Assembly: GCA_964035575.1 (NCBI GenBank)
Contig: OZ037911.1
Span: 434,001-498,000, forward strand
Direction: 5' to 3'
Source of the DNA: Rhynchopus sp. YZ270_cl-10
Taxonomy: Eukaryota > Euglenozoa > Diplonemea > Diplonemida > Diplonemidae
Length of the DNA: 64,000 bases
The position numbers were made by a program, and so were the translations under genes. The notes beneath the pieces were generated by a model. It was given only the letters and a program-made list of their open reading frames with translations, was not told the origin of the DNA and ran no database searches. Positions 31,625 through 42,541 of this stretch are shown here, piece after piece. Positions within the stretch are counted from its first letter, which is position 1. Each line of letters begins with the position of its first letter.

Positions 31625-32580
31625 CTCATTTCTTGTTGTATTCTGTCAAAAAAAGGTGAAATGGTTCGGAATTCTAAGACGAATTTTTTTGGTGTGGCCG
31701 ACGACCCCAAAATAGCAGAAAATAGCACAACAATAGCACCCCCTTTCAGTCACATCATTTTTTCCATCAAAAAATGTGAAATAGGCGTTGTGCAACACAT
31801 CACTTATCGCTTTGATAGGCGAATTGGTGTGATCACCCAAATGGATTCTCCGTGGTTCCCCCGTGGTTCCCCCGAAGGTGCTCCGCAAATCTTAATATAG
31901 CCCGAAACAGTTCTCCGTGGTTCCCCCGTGGTTCTTCCGTGGGTTGTCCATGGGTTGTCCGTACCCCCTGAATCACACCACGAATGCACCATCTTTTTTT
32001 TTTACCACCATCGTTATCATGCAGGGAACACTTGGTTTGCAGTTGTGGCAGTCTCTCTGCGTTGTAGCGGAAAAATAGAAACTTAACACTCATCACACGA
32101 TACAACCCATAGGAGACAGGTTGTGGTGAAACGCACAACACCTCGACCTGTTTGGGTGAGGAGTGGCTCTCTGCAGCGCGGTTCGTCCCCCAGAACCGCA
32201 AAAGTGTGTTCAAAATGCTATTTTCCTCCTTCATGAGGTGACAGAAAAAGAAGAAAAAAAAAACGAATATGGGGTTGGGAGAGAGGGGGTCTTATTAGAG
32301 TTGGTCACCTGGGTGTGGTGGATGGGTTTTAGATAGCACAAAAAAAGAGAGAAAAATTTTGGTCAGAACCCAAGGGCATTCATTGCTTAATCTCCGGTGG
32401 GGGGGGAAAGGAGAAAAAGACCCTCATACACAGAAGAAATGAGCGGTTTTTTTTCACGCTCGACAGAACCTTAGAGGTTATGTACACAATGACACATCAC
32501 ATCCGAGACTGGGAACAATGTCCTTTTGCATCAACATAGTGCTTTGCACGTAACCCTTCCGTTTTTGTTTTTGTTTTTTT

Positions 32581-32620
32581 TGTATTAGTGTAGACACCCG
32601 AGGATGAACTCCACTATACA
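32581..32620 (+). repeat. CACCC hairpin repeat (family H3)
   Basis: TGTATTAGTGTAGACACCCG then AGGATGAACTCCACTATAC; near identical to the copy at 11167. Confidence 0.65.
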
Positions 32621-33489
32621 AAAAAAAAAACTCTTTTTTTGTTGGTTTCGACAATAATCTGTCCAAGGGCGGGTTCTGTACAACAAAGTCGCCCGAAGGC
32701 TAATGAATTTCAAAGGTATAGATGCAGTTCATCCTCAACCCAAAGAGAATTTTTTTTTTGCCCACCCGGTTTACCGGTTCAATATCGTTTGTTCTTTGTT
32801 TTTGTATTGATTTATGCATTGATGATACACTGCAGTTCTGTGAAGAAATACACCATGTTTAGTGCCCCGACAGCTTATCAGAATCGACAAGACAAAAGCG
32901 AACGATGTCCACCTAAATGAGTTGTCGGCACCCCCAAAAAACCCCTCAAAAAAAAACCCCCCTCTCACTCCCCTAACCACAACCACATTTCGTAGGTGAC
33001 AAAAAAAGCGAGTGGACGCGCACCATCAGTTGTTTCTATTTCATATAGCTGAAGAGAACATTCGAAATCCTATATTCACACTAAAAACACAACTTTACGC
33101 GGGTATAAAATTGAGAAAAAAAAGGGTATATTGGCAAGTCAATAAGAATCAGAAAAAAACAAAACGAAAAAAGGAAGGGGTGGGCGTATCTTTCAAAGTC
33201 CAACCTTCCCTCTCATAAACCATACGCCCCCCAAAAACGGTTTTTTTTGTTGTGTCGACAATCGCCGAAGGACCCGCTTGGGGAACCTAGGGTCTGTACC
33301 TCAATGTTGGCCGAAGCCTTTGTGCTACGGAAGGTATAGACGTCAGTCGTTCCGAACCCTTAAGAGCAAAGCAGGGGGGCCTTGTTTTGCCTTTTTTCTT
33401 CTTCTTTTTTTTTTTTTGCGATGAATCTCCAGGGATTCTTCGCTCCTTCTTCGGGTGTAAATTTTGAAGAAGATTTTTTTTCCCCCTTC

Positions 33490-33830
33490 AGAAAAGTACA
33501 TTCCGAGCTTTCTCCCCACACAAGCGGTCGTCGCGCGCGCTTCGCGCGCGCTCCTCCCTGACAAAGTTGGAGGAGGAGTGAAAATTCACGGGAAAATGGG
33601 GAAACCAGGGCCTGACGCTAATTTTTGGGTTTTTGTGAAATCGTGGGAGGCTCAAAAAATTTTTTCCACGCCCGTTTTTTTATTTCACGTAACAGTCCAC
33701 ATTGGGGGTGTCTTTCCGCGAGCGCAGCGAGCGGAGAAAAATTTGGGGGTACTTCCGCGAGCGAAGCGAGCGGAAAAATTTTTAAGGTGTACCTCCGCGA
33801 GCGCAGCGAGCGGAAAATTTTGTGTTGGGA
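33490..33830 (+). repeat. Dispersed repeat with GCGAGCGCAGCGAGCGG units
   Basis: GTACATTCCGAGCTTTC and CGGTCGTCGCGCGCGCTTCG match 17568-17625. Three spaced units of CCGCGAGCG(C/A)AGCGAGCGG follow at about 33717-33735, 33755-33773 and 33796-33813, as at 17.9 kb. This is a related pair of old repeats about 16 kb apart. Confidence 0.6.
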
Positions 33831-34407
33831 CTGTGCGAGGCAGGTGTTTTTACACATCTTAGATGGTTTTTACCTGAAGAGGGTGTACAAAGGCACACTC
33901 TTGGTTGTAAATGGAGCGTGCTTCGGAGACTGGCCCATATGACCAGGCCTCTGAGGCCCGTCAAATTTTTTTCCCCATTTTTTTTTTTATTTTTATTTTT
34001 CCCAAAAGAAGAAATCTTCTTTTTTTTTTTTTTTTTTTTCCAGATTTTTTGAAAAAAAGAAGGGAAAAAAAAAAAATCTTCCTGGAAGAAACTGTGTGAA
34101 TCTCTCCCCAAGAGCCAGCTTATTTATTTAAAGCAGAGAACTAGAGGGAACGCCTCGCAAAACGCAACCTTCTTTTTTTGCATATTACCCCACAACAAAA
34201 TCGCCATCACAAAAAAAAAAAAAAGACACAATTTTTGCACACAAACATCCCAAAGGCTAGAATACTTATTGTTATTTCTTGATATTCGATGACAATAGCT
34301 TTATTTACCTTTTTTATTAAAAAAGGTTGACCTTCGACCTGTCAAGGACAGGTTATGTAGCTATTTCCCCCCACGTTTGTCACCCCCTCCTTTATACTAC
34401 AGAAGAA

Positions 34408-35157
34408 TCACTCTTCTTTGAAGAGCGGGGTGTCACAGAGGGGACAACTCTCGCCAAATTCGCTCCATTCTGTAAGGCAGTGGAGGTGGAAGACGTGTTT
34501 GCAGTCGCGGAGCTTGAAGATGGGTTTAGCCTTCGGTGCAGTGAACGCCTCGAGACAGACACAGCAGTCCTCCAAGCGCAGTGCCCGCAGCTGCTTCTGC
34601 GAGGTGACACGCGTCGCAATAGAGGTAATCGACAGATTCCTCTTTTCCCGTTTCTTTGCAGGCGCCGGGTGCGCAACGGTGTCGACTCCTTCGTGGCGGT
34701 GGGGGCACTGCGCACCAAGACGGCAGTGGCCTGACATGAAGTACATGCAGGAGCCGTCGCGTGTAACCGATGATGATGATGATGGTGGTGGTGGTGGTGG
34801 TGCACGTGACGCTAAGAGGGATGCCCTCAGTGCGTTGGAAAGTATTTCTGACTCCCGTCGTAGCAGATCAGCTTCGGCTTGTGCCTCACGAATGCGCGCT
34901 TGTTCACGTTGTTGCGCGCGTTCGCGTGCTTGAACCTGCTCGCGTAGGCGTGCATTCTGGGCTTCCTGAAGTGAGCGTGCCACCTGGGCCTGCATATCAC
35001 GTTGTTGTTGTTGTGCATGGAGTCGTGCTTGTTCTGCCCCCCATCCCATCCCTGCAGGCTCCCTCGCCCCCTGTCTTGCCCGCTGTACAGGCCGGCGTGG
35101 TTCCAAAGGCGCCGACTCCCACCCACGCTTGCGGCCACGACCTGGGGGTTGTGACAT
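34408..35157 (-). CDS. CCCH and RING-H2 zinc-finger protein (putative E3 ubiquitin ligase)
   Basis: 249 residues from ATG 35157 (MSQPPGRGRKRGWES); an upstream ATG at 35346 would add an unlikely G- and F-rich leader. Residues 40-118 form a Gln/Arg/Ala-rich helix, probably coiled coil. A Pro-Ser run follows, then a CCCH finger (C137, C145, C151, H155, spacing 7-5-3) and a RING-H2 (C198, C201, C219, H221, H224, C227, C238, C241). The pairing of CCCH with RING is seen in makorins and related E3 ligases, but the remaining makorin fingers are missing. It probably ubiquitinates RNA-associated targets, which is an inference. Single exon; the last residues are FKEE. Confidence 0.85.
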   Translation of the reverse strand: MSQPPGRGRKRGWESAPLEPRRPVQRARQGAREPAGMGWGAEQARLHAQQQQRDMQAQVARSLQEAQNARLREQVQARERAQQREQARIREAQAEADLLRRESEILSNALRASLLASRAPPPPPPSSSSSVTRDGSCMYFMSGHCRLGAQCPHRHEGVDTVAHPAPAKKREKRNLSITSIATRVTSQKQLRALRLEDCCVCLEAFTAPKAKPIFKLRDCKHVFHLHCLTEWSEFGESCPLCDTPLFKEE

Positions 35158-35659
35158 TGTGTGTGATACACAAAAAAAAAAAAAGCGAACAAAAAAACCC
35201 CCTCCCCCCGAACCTCTTCGCCTGTTGGTTTGGGAGGTGGGATGTTTGTGTGTGGTCCAATGTTGCAACATGGGTGACGTTTTCACCACAGTCCCCACAA
35301 TTTTAACGCGAGTGGAATTCGTGAATGAGTGACCCACCCAACTCACTACCGCAAAAATTGTCGGGATAATAATTTAACAAGAATTAGTCATTTTGCATCA
35401 ACCGTAAGTACGTGTGATTTTTTTGTGAATATTGTTGTTGCGGGCACCCGGATCTCCCCACAACGTATGATTATTGAGTCGCACTTTACATCTTCGGAGT
35501 TTTGAAATTTTTGTACAAAAGCACTTTGAAAACCCTACTAACCTAGGGGAGGAGAAATCGTTTTCGAAATCATACAAAAAAAAAAACTTTAAAGCTGACT
35601 ACACCTCATGCATACACATCTAATAAAAGACACCACAGCCTCACACAACACACACCCCC
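35158..35659. other. Intergenic, no gene seen
   Basis: A/T-rich leader of the CCCH-RING gene and 3' flank of the next gene; nothing distinctive. Confidence 0.5.
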
Positions 35660-36086
35660 CTATCCCAAACTAGGCACAGCTTTCAGCATTTTTCCCTTCA
35701 ATCCCCACGCAAAACCTGAGACGGCATCTACACCCCTCTGCACCCTCTTAAGTCAACCAATGCACTACCAGCATCTCTTCCCTACCTTATCTTCTTTCAT
35801 ATGCACGCAGGACGGCAAGCCACGAAAGAACGTCTGCTACCTTGTCTGGAGGGAAGGCACCCTTGTCAGTACCCTCGAGAACTCCCTCCCAGACAAGCTC
35901 TGTGAAGTGCCGCCGTCGCGCTACCTCCGCAGCTTCCAACCCAAAGACCTCTTGCGTATGCGAGGCACCCACTGTGAGACGTGCCGCAAGCCCTCCCTGC
36001 CTCTCCCTCAGCTGCGCCACAAGCACTTCATACTCCCTACAGGAAGCATTTGACAGCTGCGAATACCGTTCAGCTATACTACTCAT
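35660..36086 (-). CDS. Small hypothetical protein, probably two exons
   Basis: Exon 1 runs 36086-35841 (82 codons, starts MSSIAERYSQLSNAS) and a probable exon 2 runs 35737-35660 (RGVDAVSGFAWGLKGKMLKA and four more residues, then TAG). The proposed 103-base intron starts AAG|GTAGCA and ends TGCAG, in phase 0. The protein would have 107 residues. If the intron is not removed, the first frame ends at 35787 with 99 residues. The N-terminal part is helical and Glu/Arg-rich (EYEVLVAQLRERQGGLAARL). No family recognised. The joined reading is favoured because exon 2 has protein-like composition and a CAG acceptor, but GTAGCA departs from the GTATG rule. Confidence 0.4.
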
Positions 36087-36255
36087 CTGTTCAACACTAC
36101 AAATCACTACACAAAAAAACAGAAAAACGTGTTAAAAGATGAATCGAATCCTCTCAGTGATTACCCCAACAAAAATATTTGCAAGGATATAACGAGGTCT
36201 TCCCAATGTCTCAAAAAGGAAAATGAGAGACTAATTTTTTTTTGAAAAAAGTAGA

Positions 36256-36292
36256 GTTGAAATACAAAGCCCTCTCGTGAACAGTGTACCTG
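36256..36292 (+). repeat. CTCTCGTGAACAGTGTA repeat (family H4)
   Basis: GTTGAAATACAAAGCCCTCT then CGTGAACAGTGTACC. Confidence 0.6.
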
Positions 36293-37615
36293 AAAAAACA
36301 AAAATCAAAAATGTGAGTGAGCTATGATATGAATAGACGTTGTTTAGAGAAAGGAGGGGGTGTGTGTGTGGGGGGATATTTTTTTTGTCCACCCTGTGTA
36401 ACGTTTTGTTTCTGTTGTAGGTGATGAGGGGATAAAAGACCCGGGGGAGAGGTAGAGGGGAGGGGCCTAGAGATACTCTCAAAACAAAATCCCTATTTTT
36501 TGATGGGTGAGAAAACACCCCTAACGTATAACATTTTTCTTTCCATTTTTTTGGGGGGGAGGGGGAGAGACTACCATTGAGCACACGAATCAACACGGAT
36601 TTTTCTTTCCTTGCTGGAGGGGGGGGAGGAAATAAACGAGGGGTTGTATTTTTTTTTTCCTTCGTTTTTTTGTCTTGAATTCAATCATTGAGATTGAGTT
36701 CAAGACAAAAAAAAAAAATTGTGACTTATGAATAGCCGCTGCCTGCAGCTCTCTGCCCTTGGGTTAATTTTTTTTCCTTCTTAGGGAGCTCTCGTTTGAG
36801 TGAGACACGGGGAAGGGAGAAAAACCGGGATTGGTGGGAGCAAAAGAGAAAATATGAAGAAAACACTTTTCCCCAATGTGCGCGACTCATCAGCTAAAGC
36901 CCTCTGTGGACCCGCAAGGCACCAGATCTCCGAACAAAACAAAAAAAAAAAAAACTAAAACGAAGCCGGTGGGGGGGGGGGGGGATAAAAGACCACAATG
37001 TAAAGTTGTTGGAAAGGGTAAAAAGCGTTTCCCCCCTTTTCCCCTTTTCCCTCTCTCCCCACACCCCCCCTGAGCACACAAAAGTTGCTGACGTTGTCGG
37101 CACGTTAGTTAGTGTTGATGTGTGAGTGGAAAGGGGGGAGGGAGGTTCCCAGGGTTTCCTACAAATTCAGAACACCGAGTGTATCCACCCCCCCATACAC
37201 ATACACGAAGAGCAAAGCTTTTTACATCAGTGTTTCAAAAAAAAAAAAAAAAAGATACCTATCTGATGAGATCAACGTGAGACTCTAATTCTCACTGAGC
37301 TTTGCTTTGGTGACCATGTGGCTCGGATACCACGCTAAATGATATGTTATTTTCATGTTTTTTTTTTGAAAAAAACTGTTGGAATAGTGTGTAGTTGCCA
37401 CATAAGCTCCACTGTCAATTTTTCAGGCATTATATGCAAAAAAAGCATGTCACCGTTTAGCATGTTATGTAACAAAGAAAACTAGCACGTTACCCGGGTC
37501 ACATGGTCATAGTGTGTGGAATGGGGGAGGGGGAACTCTGAAAAAAAAAGAAAAGAGAGAAATGCTGATGAATGCCTCGCCTGTAGATCATCAACAGAGG
37601 GGGGGGGGGTTTTGA

Positions 37616-37652
37616 TAAGATGAATGTAAGTCTCTCGCGATTGGTCGAAAAG
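37616..37652 (+). repeat. AAGATGA hairpin repeat (family H1)
   Basis: TAAGATGAATGTAAGTCTCT then CGCGATTGGTCG; the 3' half is diverged. Confidence 0.5.
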
Positions 37653-37661
37653 AAAAGTTTA

Positions 37662-37699
37662 TAAGATGAACCTAAGCCTCTCTGTGCTGAGTCATCTTA
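37662..37699 (+). repeat. AAGATGA hairpin repeat (family H1), best-paired copy
   Basis: TAAGATGA (37662-37669) and TCATCTTA (37692-37699) are a perfect 8-base outer stem. CTAAGC and GCTGAG form the inner stem around CTCTCTGT. This copy defines the family fold. Confidence 0.7.
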
Positions 37700-37738
37700 C
37701 CCAAAAAATTTTGGCCGCAAACAGAAGAGAGAAGTTGC

Positions 37739-37777
37739 TAAGACGAACCTAAAACCTCTCATTTGCTAGCCATCTTA
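37739..37777 (+). repeat. AAGATGA hairpin repeat (family H1)
   Basis: TAAGACG and CATCTTA pair (one mismatch) around ACCTAAAACCTCTC. Confidence 0.6.
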
Positions 37778-37908
37778 AAGCACGGTGTTAAGGTGACGAA
37801 GAAAGAAGAAGTTGAAAGAATGGGCCCTGACGGGGGTTACACACAGTCTTTCAAAGTTCATTCAAAAAAAGCAGTATGCCAGCCCAGAAACACTTCCGGG
37901 AAACTTGA

Positions 37909-37941
37909 AAAGATGAAGCTGCCTCTTGTGCACACCATCTC
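37909..37941 (+). repeat. AAGATGA hairpin repeat (family H1), variant
   Basis: AAGATGAAGCTGCCTCTTGT then GCACACCATCT. Confidence 0.5.
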
Positions 37942-38519
37942 AATGGAGGGGGAAAAAAACTAAAGAAATGCGAGAAGACGTTTTACTATACCGTTCTTGA
38001 TACGTCATGACTGTGCTGTGTGCAGGACACATACATCCAGCCAAAGGGGAAAAATTCCCCTTTTTTCACTAATAATCTGAGGATAAAAAACAAAAAAACA
38101 AAAATAAGCACCCTGAGAGATTATGCATTCCCTTCAAGAAGGTGTGTGCGGACTCAGGTCTGGAGGGTTTGATAAAAAAAAATCAACAAAAAGAATCAAA
38201 ACCAGATTTAAAAGAAACGCCATTGTCGCCAGCCCAGAGTCAAGAGGCTCTCTGCCACACCTTTGGGGGGGAGAGGTGTGCGGGCTGTGCCCCCAAAGAG
38301 GAAAAGGGGAAACTGTCCCCCTTTGCCCAGTCGCAGTGTGGAACCACGCTATATAACGTACCAAAAAATTACTGTGTAATCAGCGTAACGCCTACCTAGG
38401 TAGGTTACAGCAGGCTGTTAGCTAATTCTGGAAAATTTTCCGGAAATTTCCGACGCCCGGAAGCAAAAAAAATTTTTCCTTGAAAAAAATCAAGGTGTTC
38501 AGGCCCAAAACATACCGTG

Positions 38520-38590
38520 GTTGGCATTTTCTGGAATCTGTCCGCGCTGTGGTGGGGTCAATTTGCCGAAATGGTACACCCCAATATTTT
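38520..38590 (+). repeat. GGGGTCA-core dispersed repeat
   Basis: TGGAATCTGTCCGCGCTGTG then GTGGGGTCAATTTGCCGAAA, closely matched at 57806-57845. Confidence 0.6.
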
Positions 38591-38863
38591 TGGAAAAAAC
38601 CCCCCAAAAAAATAGGCATTTTAGACACTTCCCCAATGTTTTCCCTGCAAATTTTTTCTTTGCAAATCGCCGGAAGTGAATTAGCTAGCAGCCTGGGTTA
38701 CAGTGAAAAAGAAAAAGAAGAAAAAAATAACGTTGTTGTGTGCAGGGCTAATTTCACACCTTCCGCCCTGCTTTTTTGGCTTTTTCGCAGGTTAAAAATA
38801 CACAGCCACCATATGCCCTTTGACCTAAACTCACCACAAAAAAATAAGAAACGAGAAAATTTG

Positions 38864-38898
38864 AAAGATGAATGTGTCTCTTGTGCACATACGTCTTT
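38864..38898 (+). repeat. AAGATGA hairpin repeat (family H1), ATGTG variant
   Basis: AAAGATG/CGTCTTT is the outer stem, and ATGTGT/GCACAT the inner stem around CTCTT. The stem sequence differs from CTAAGC/GCTTAG, yet pairing is kept. Confidence 0.65.
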
Positions 38899-38910
38899 AA
38901 GAAATGAAAA

Positions 38911-38961
38911 GAGAAGTTGAAAGTGCAGACGTCTCACCGTTCATCGGCGGATGCAGGCACT
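38911..38961 (+). repeat. GTGC-type hairpin repeat (family H2)
   Basis: GAGAAGTTGAAAGTGCAGAC, GTCTCACCGTTCATCGGCGG and ATGCAGGCACT. Confidence 0.65.
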
Positions 38962-39274
38962 AAAAAGAAAATGGCAAGATGAACCTCAACGACACTTTAG
39001 TTTTTTTTTGTAGGTTTTTACACCAAAAAAATCACTTAAAAAAAGGAAAAGAAATCTGACAAAATAATTGCTTTTTTGTTGTCACTGCAATACCACCCAC
39101 CTGCCTTTTTCCTTGCAATCTTCCGATTTGTGCTAATGCAACTGGAAAAAAGATGAGCGTTTTTTGTTTTTGCTTTTTTTGTTTTTTGATCGAAAAAAAA
39201 AAACATTGTTTGTAGAAAGTGCTATGGGTGTGTCCCTGTTGGCAGCAAGCTCTCGTGTGCGTCCATTTGGGGTT

Positions 39275-41828
39275 TTACTGCACACGAAGGCCTAAGAAGT
39301 TTTCAAATGGTCGGCGAAGGGAGGGGTTCGTTTTCGCGTGTTCGGCAAGTTTGCGGACAAAGCGGTGCAGCTCTTTGTGGCGCAAAGCAAGGTTGTGCCC
39401 TTCGCACTGTTGTGTGTGGGGAGGTGTGTTTAGTTAGTTTGTTTGACAACTAATAGGGGTAATTCTTGCGCAGAATATGGCCCCCAATGGGTTTGTTTGT
39501 TGGCTCCTTCCTTGCAGAGCTTCCAGTTCAGCAAAAAATGAAATCTCTCTCTTCTTAATTTATTCGCTGTTTGTTGATCGCATCCATGCTCGTCCAAGTT
39601 TTCAAAAAAAAAAAATACATGAAAGTCGGGGAAAGCAAAATACCTTACGCAGGGTCTTCCCAGGGAACTTCACCTTGGAGACGGTGTGGCTGTGTGCGTG
39701 CTCTGCCACTGACTTGAAGGTTCTGAACTGGCTGTACCGGTGCCACGCTGTGTGCGACTCCCCAGACGACAGCTCCGCCTGTGCGTTAAATGGTGTGGAG
39801 GAATGAATAAAAAAAGTATATGAGATGAACCTAAGTCTCTCTGTGCTTAGTCACCTTGATCACATTCGTTATCGTACAGCATCCGCTGCGGGGGGAAAAG
39901 CTTTACCTAAATAGATAGCCTCACAATTGAGAGAAACCAGGTAGGATGAGTATAAGCCTCGTTTAATCGGCTAGATCACAATTATTGTTACAGCATCAGC
40001 TGTACAGCTTCAAAAAAAAAATGGTAGGCAGGATCAGCCACAACATAATTTTTTTTTTTTTTGAAAAAAGGTGTCGTTTGAGAAAAACAAACAAACAAAC
40101 GGACGCGCTGTGTGAAAAACGAGTGTTTCTCTGCGCGTGATATTTTGTGGGGAAGAATAAAACATTATGAAAAAAGCTCGTTGCGTTCCCACTATCGTTT
40201 TTCCGCTGCGCTCTCTGTAGCGTTCCCACTCCATTCGGTTTTCTCTTACTTAAAAAAAAAAGACACATCGACCGAGGATCATCGACCCATACCTGCAGCT
40301 TGAAGTACGTCACCTCCCCCCTTTCCTCGTACTGTGGGATCGCCACCTTGGTGATGCTCCAGTCCTCAACTGCTGTCTCCTTCTCTTCTTCGAGGACCTT
40401 AGGGCGGGAACGTCTGATGCGCTCTACGGACGCATCGTTGCCGTTCCCGTTCCCGTTGCCGAAGATCGAGAGGGAGCGGCCCCCGTTTTCACCGTCCTTT
40501 TTGTACGCGGTGCGGAGGTCGTGGCTGTTGTCGTTCAGTGCGAGCACTTCGTTGCAGGGAATTTCCAGGGTTGTCCGCGTGCCCGCAGCACCACCACCCT
40601 TCCCATTAGACTGACCATTTGCACCATTCGCATGACCATTCCCGTTTCCATTGCTTGACTTCCCCAACGGCGACAGCACGGTCTCAAAAACGCTTCTGCT
40701 CCGCTCCTTCGTGGGGCTCTGCACCTTGTTTTCATACCGTATGCGTGCCTCGCTGTCTTCCTCTGCGTACCCCTTTTCGTCGTCGAAGAGAAACGAGAGG
40801 ACGTTGTACTCTTGCACAATCTTCGGGAAGTTCTTATGCAGGGGGTAAAGTACGAAGGCGGCCCAGACAAGGAAGAGAAGCGTTACCTCCAGTGGAGGGA
40901 ACACACCGAAGAGCTCGCAGAAGATCCAGCAGAGCAGGACGTTGACGATGAGGTTGCTCCGGCGTGCATCCTTGCGAGCAAGAATGGCCCATATGACATC
41001 GAGCGCACCATTTATCTTTGCAAGCTTCTCTTGGTAATAAGCGTGTAGCAAATCGTCCTTCTTCTGCTTCTCCTTCGCCGTCAACTTCTGCAGCCGTTTT
41101 GACGTAAAATACGTCTCAAACTGCATTGTAGCTGTCACCCCCTCCGGCGCCACTTCGTCCTGCTCTAAATAAATATTCTGAAGCTTCTCCACAAAGAAGT
41201 TATACCCCGGGCCGTACCGTGCGCGACACCGGAACGTATGGATCAACGTCAACCCCATAATAAGAAAAGGAACTGCAAACACAAACGAGAAGTTGAACAA
41301 CACCCAATTCAGACAGAGAAGGAAAAACGCTGTTTTGTAGGGTCTCTTCCACGCTAGAATCTCCTCGGCCTCGACGAGGGGTCCAATGATGACGGGAGAG
41401 ATGTTGCGAAGGCGGATCAGCTTTTTTTTGAAAAGGGTTTCCGACAGTTCGTATGAGAATGAGATGTGCAGAACACCCACATCTGCGTTGGGGTTTGCTG
41501 TAGCCTGCGCTTTCTTGCTTTTGGACGGTTTTGCGCGGAGTTTCAGCTCCACAGTGTCAGACTGTTTGCTTATATTCAGTACCGCTGTGCTAATAACCTT
41601 CGCGCTTCCTGCACGCCCAGAGTTGTTCACAACATTCAACTCCAGCACTCCCGAAGATGGTGCATCCTCAAGCACCAATTGTTCATTCCAAACCGGGTGC
41701 AAAGTGTGCCGTTTAATCGACGTCTGCCCCAAACTCTCACCAGAAAAGCTTGCAGTCACGCATGGATCCAGCTCCTCACGCCCCTTTTTTAAATTCGTAC
41801 ACTTCTTGATTGTCACAATCAAAGACAT
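39275..41828 (-). CDS. C2 - membrane hairpins - PX protein (three exons)
   Basis: Exons are 41828-40293, 39778-39644 and 39406-39275, all phase 0 (512, 45 and 43 codons; 600 residues). Donors are CAG|GTATGG and AAG|GTATTT; acceptors are CACAG and AACAG. An N-terminal C2 domain lies at 1-125 (MSLIVTIKKCTNLKKGREEL, with TLHPVWNEQLVLE). Two long hydrophobic regions follow (165-198 and 293-330), each of a length suited to a membrane hairpin, separated by a Lys/Gln helix. Then come a Gly/Asn-rich linker and a PX domain (487-600) with the phosphoinositide-binding HRYSQF motif near 525 in exon 2 and a final helix (LRHKELHRFVRKLAEHAKTN). Such a layout suggests an ER or endosomal lipid-contact protein, by inference. 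Without splicing the frame would run into a meaningless tail, and splicing restores the PX fold. Intron 1 contains two H1 repeats. Confidence 0.8.
39822..39857 (+). repeat. AAGATGA hairpin repeat (family H1) inside an intron
   Basis: GAGATGAACCTAAGTCTCTC then TGTGCTTAGTCACCTT, in intron 1 of the C2-PX gene, antisense to it. A second, diverged copy is at about 39940-39975. Confidence 0.65.
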
Positions 41829-42541
41829 TGTATAAACCCAGGGAGGGGTGACGCGCTATGTATTAAGGATCTGTGTCTGTGTGCAACACACAGCCACCTC
41901 GCTGCCCTCACCAAGGAGTAGAGTGTACACGGGGGGTAGGGGGGCGGGAGGGTGGGGGAAAGGGGGGGTTGGGGTTTCCCCTTACGACCCTTTTATTATG
42001 CCTGCGATGGGATAAGGTGGATGTGTTAGGATATGAGAGGTGGGGAATGGGGGACATCACGTTGTGCAGTTGGCCGACCGTTTTTTTCAGATCTGCAGCG
42101 GGGGACCTTACAACGATAAAATATTGGGGAGTCGGGGGAAAAACTTCTTGAAAAAAAAATATTGTGTAAGGCTTCCATCAAAACCTCCTTTGTACACGAG
42201 AGACTAGGCCCTTAAGTCTTGCATCATTTTCTTTCAAAACCTACACCCACCACCACCCACCCCCGCGACCCCCCGAAGAGACAACACGACCCTAGCGGTC
42301 GCTGTATTGTGATAATTGCCCATCATAATACACCTCACAATACAGCTGCATTCTGTGCATTATGTATGGGCAATTATCCACAATACAACCTGCTAGACCC
42401 CCCCACTTTTTTCCACCCCATATTTTTCTTTCTTTCCAATTCACTTTGTTACCTTCCTGTGCACAGACCCACTACTGGACAAACCACTGTATACTTTGCA
42501 TCAACTGCGCCACCTCACCCAACCACAGTTCACCTGCCTGC
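41829..42541. other. Intergenic
   Basis: G-rich stretch at 41930-41975 and a small inverted-repeat element at 42303-42387; no gene seen. Confidence 0.5.
42303..42387. repeat. Small MITE-like inverted repeat
   Basis: TGTATTGTGATAATTGCCCA at 42303 is inverted at 42366-42387 with one extra base; only about 40 bp lie between. Confidence 0.65.

Larger units (their letters stand above)
31625..34407. other. Repeat-rich spacer
   Basis: Includes CCGTGGTTCC-type short repeats (31848-31965), an H3 hairpin copy (32581-32620), two related copies of a CCGAAGG/GGTATAGA sequence (32643-32730 and 33250-33350) and a GC-rich repeat block (33490-33830). No supported gene. Confidence 0.5.
36087..39274. other. 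Hairpin-repeat cluster, no gene
   Basis: Holds at least six H1 copies, one H4 copy (36256-36292), one H2 copy (38911-38961), an inverted pair of TTGTCTTGAATTCAATC (36672-36710) and a GGGGTCA-core copy (38520-38590). No coding frame is convincing. Confidence 0.5.

Noticed and set aside
37230-37350. Hammerhead ribozyme suggested by CTGATGAG near 37262
   Set aside because: The required GAAA and the closing helices are not found at proper distances.
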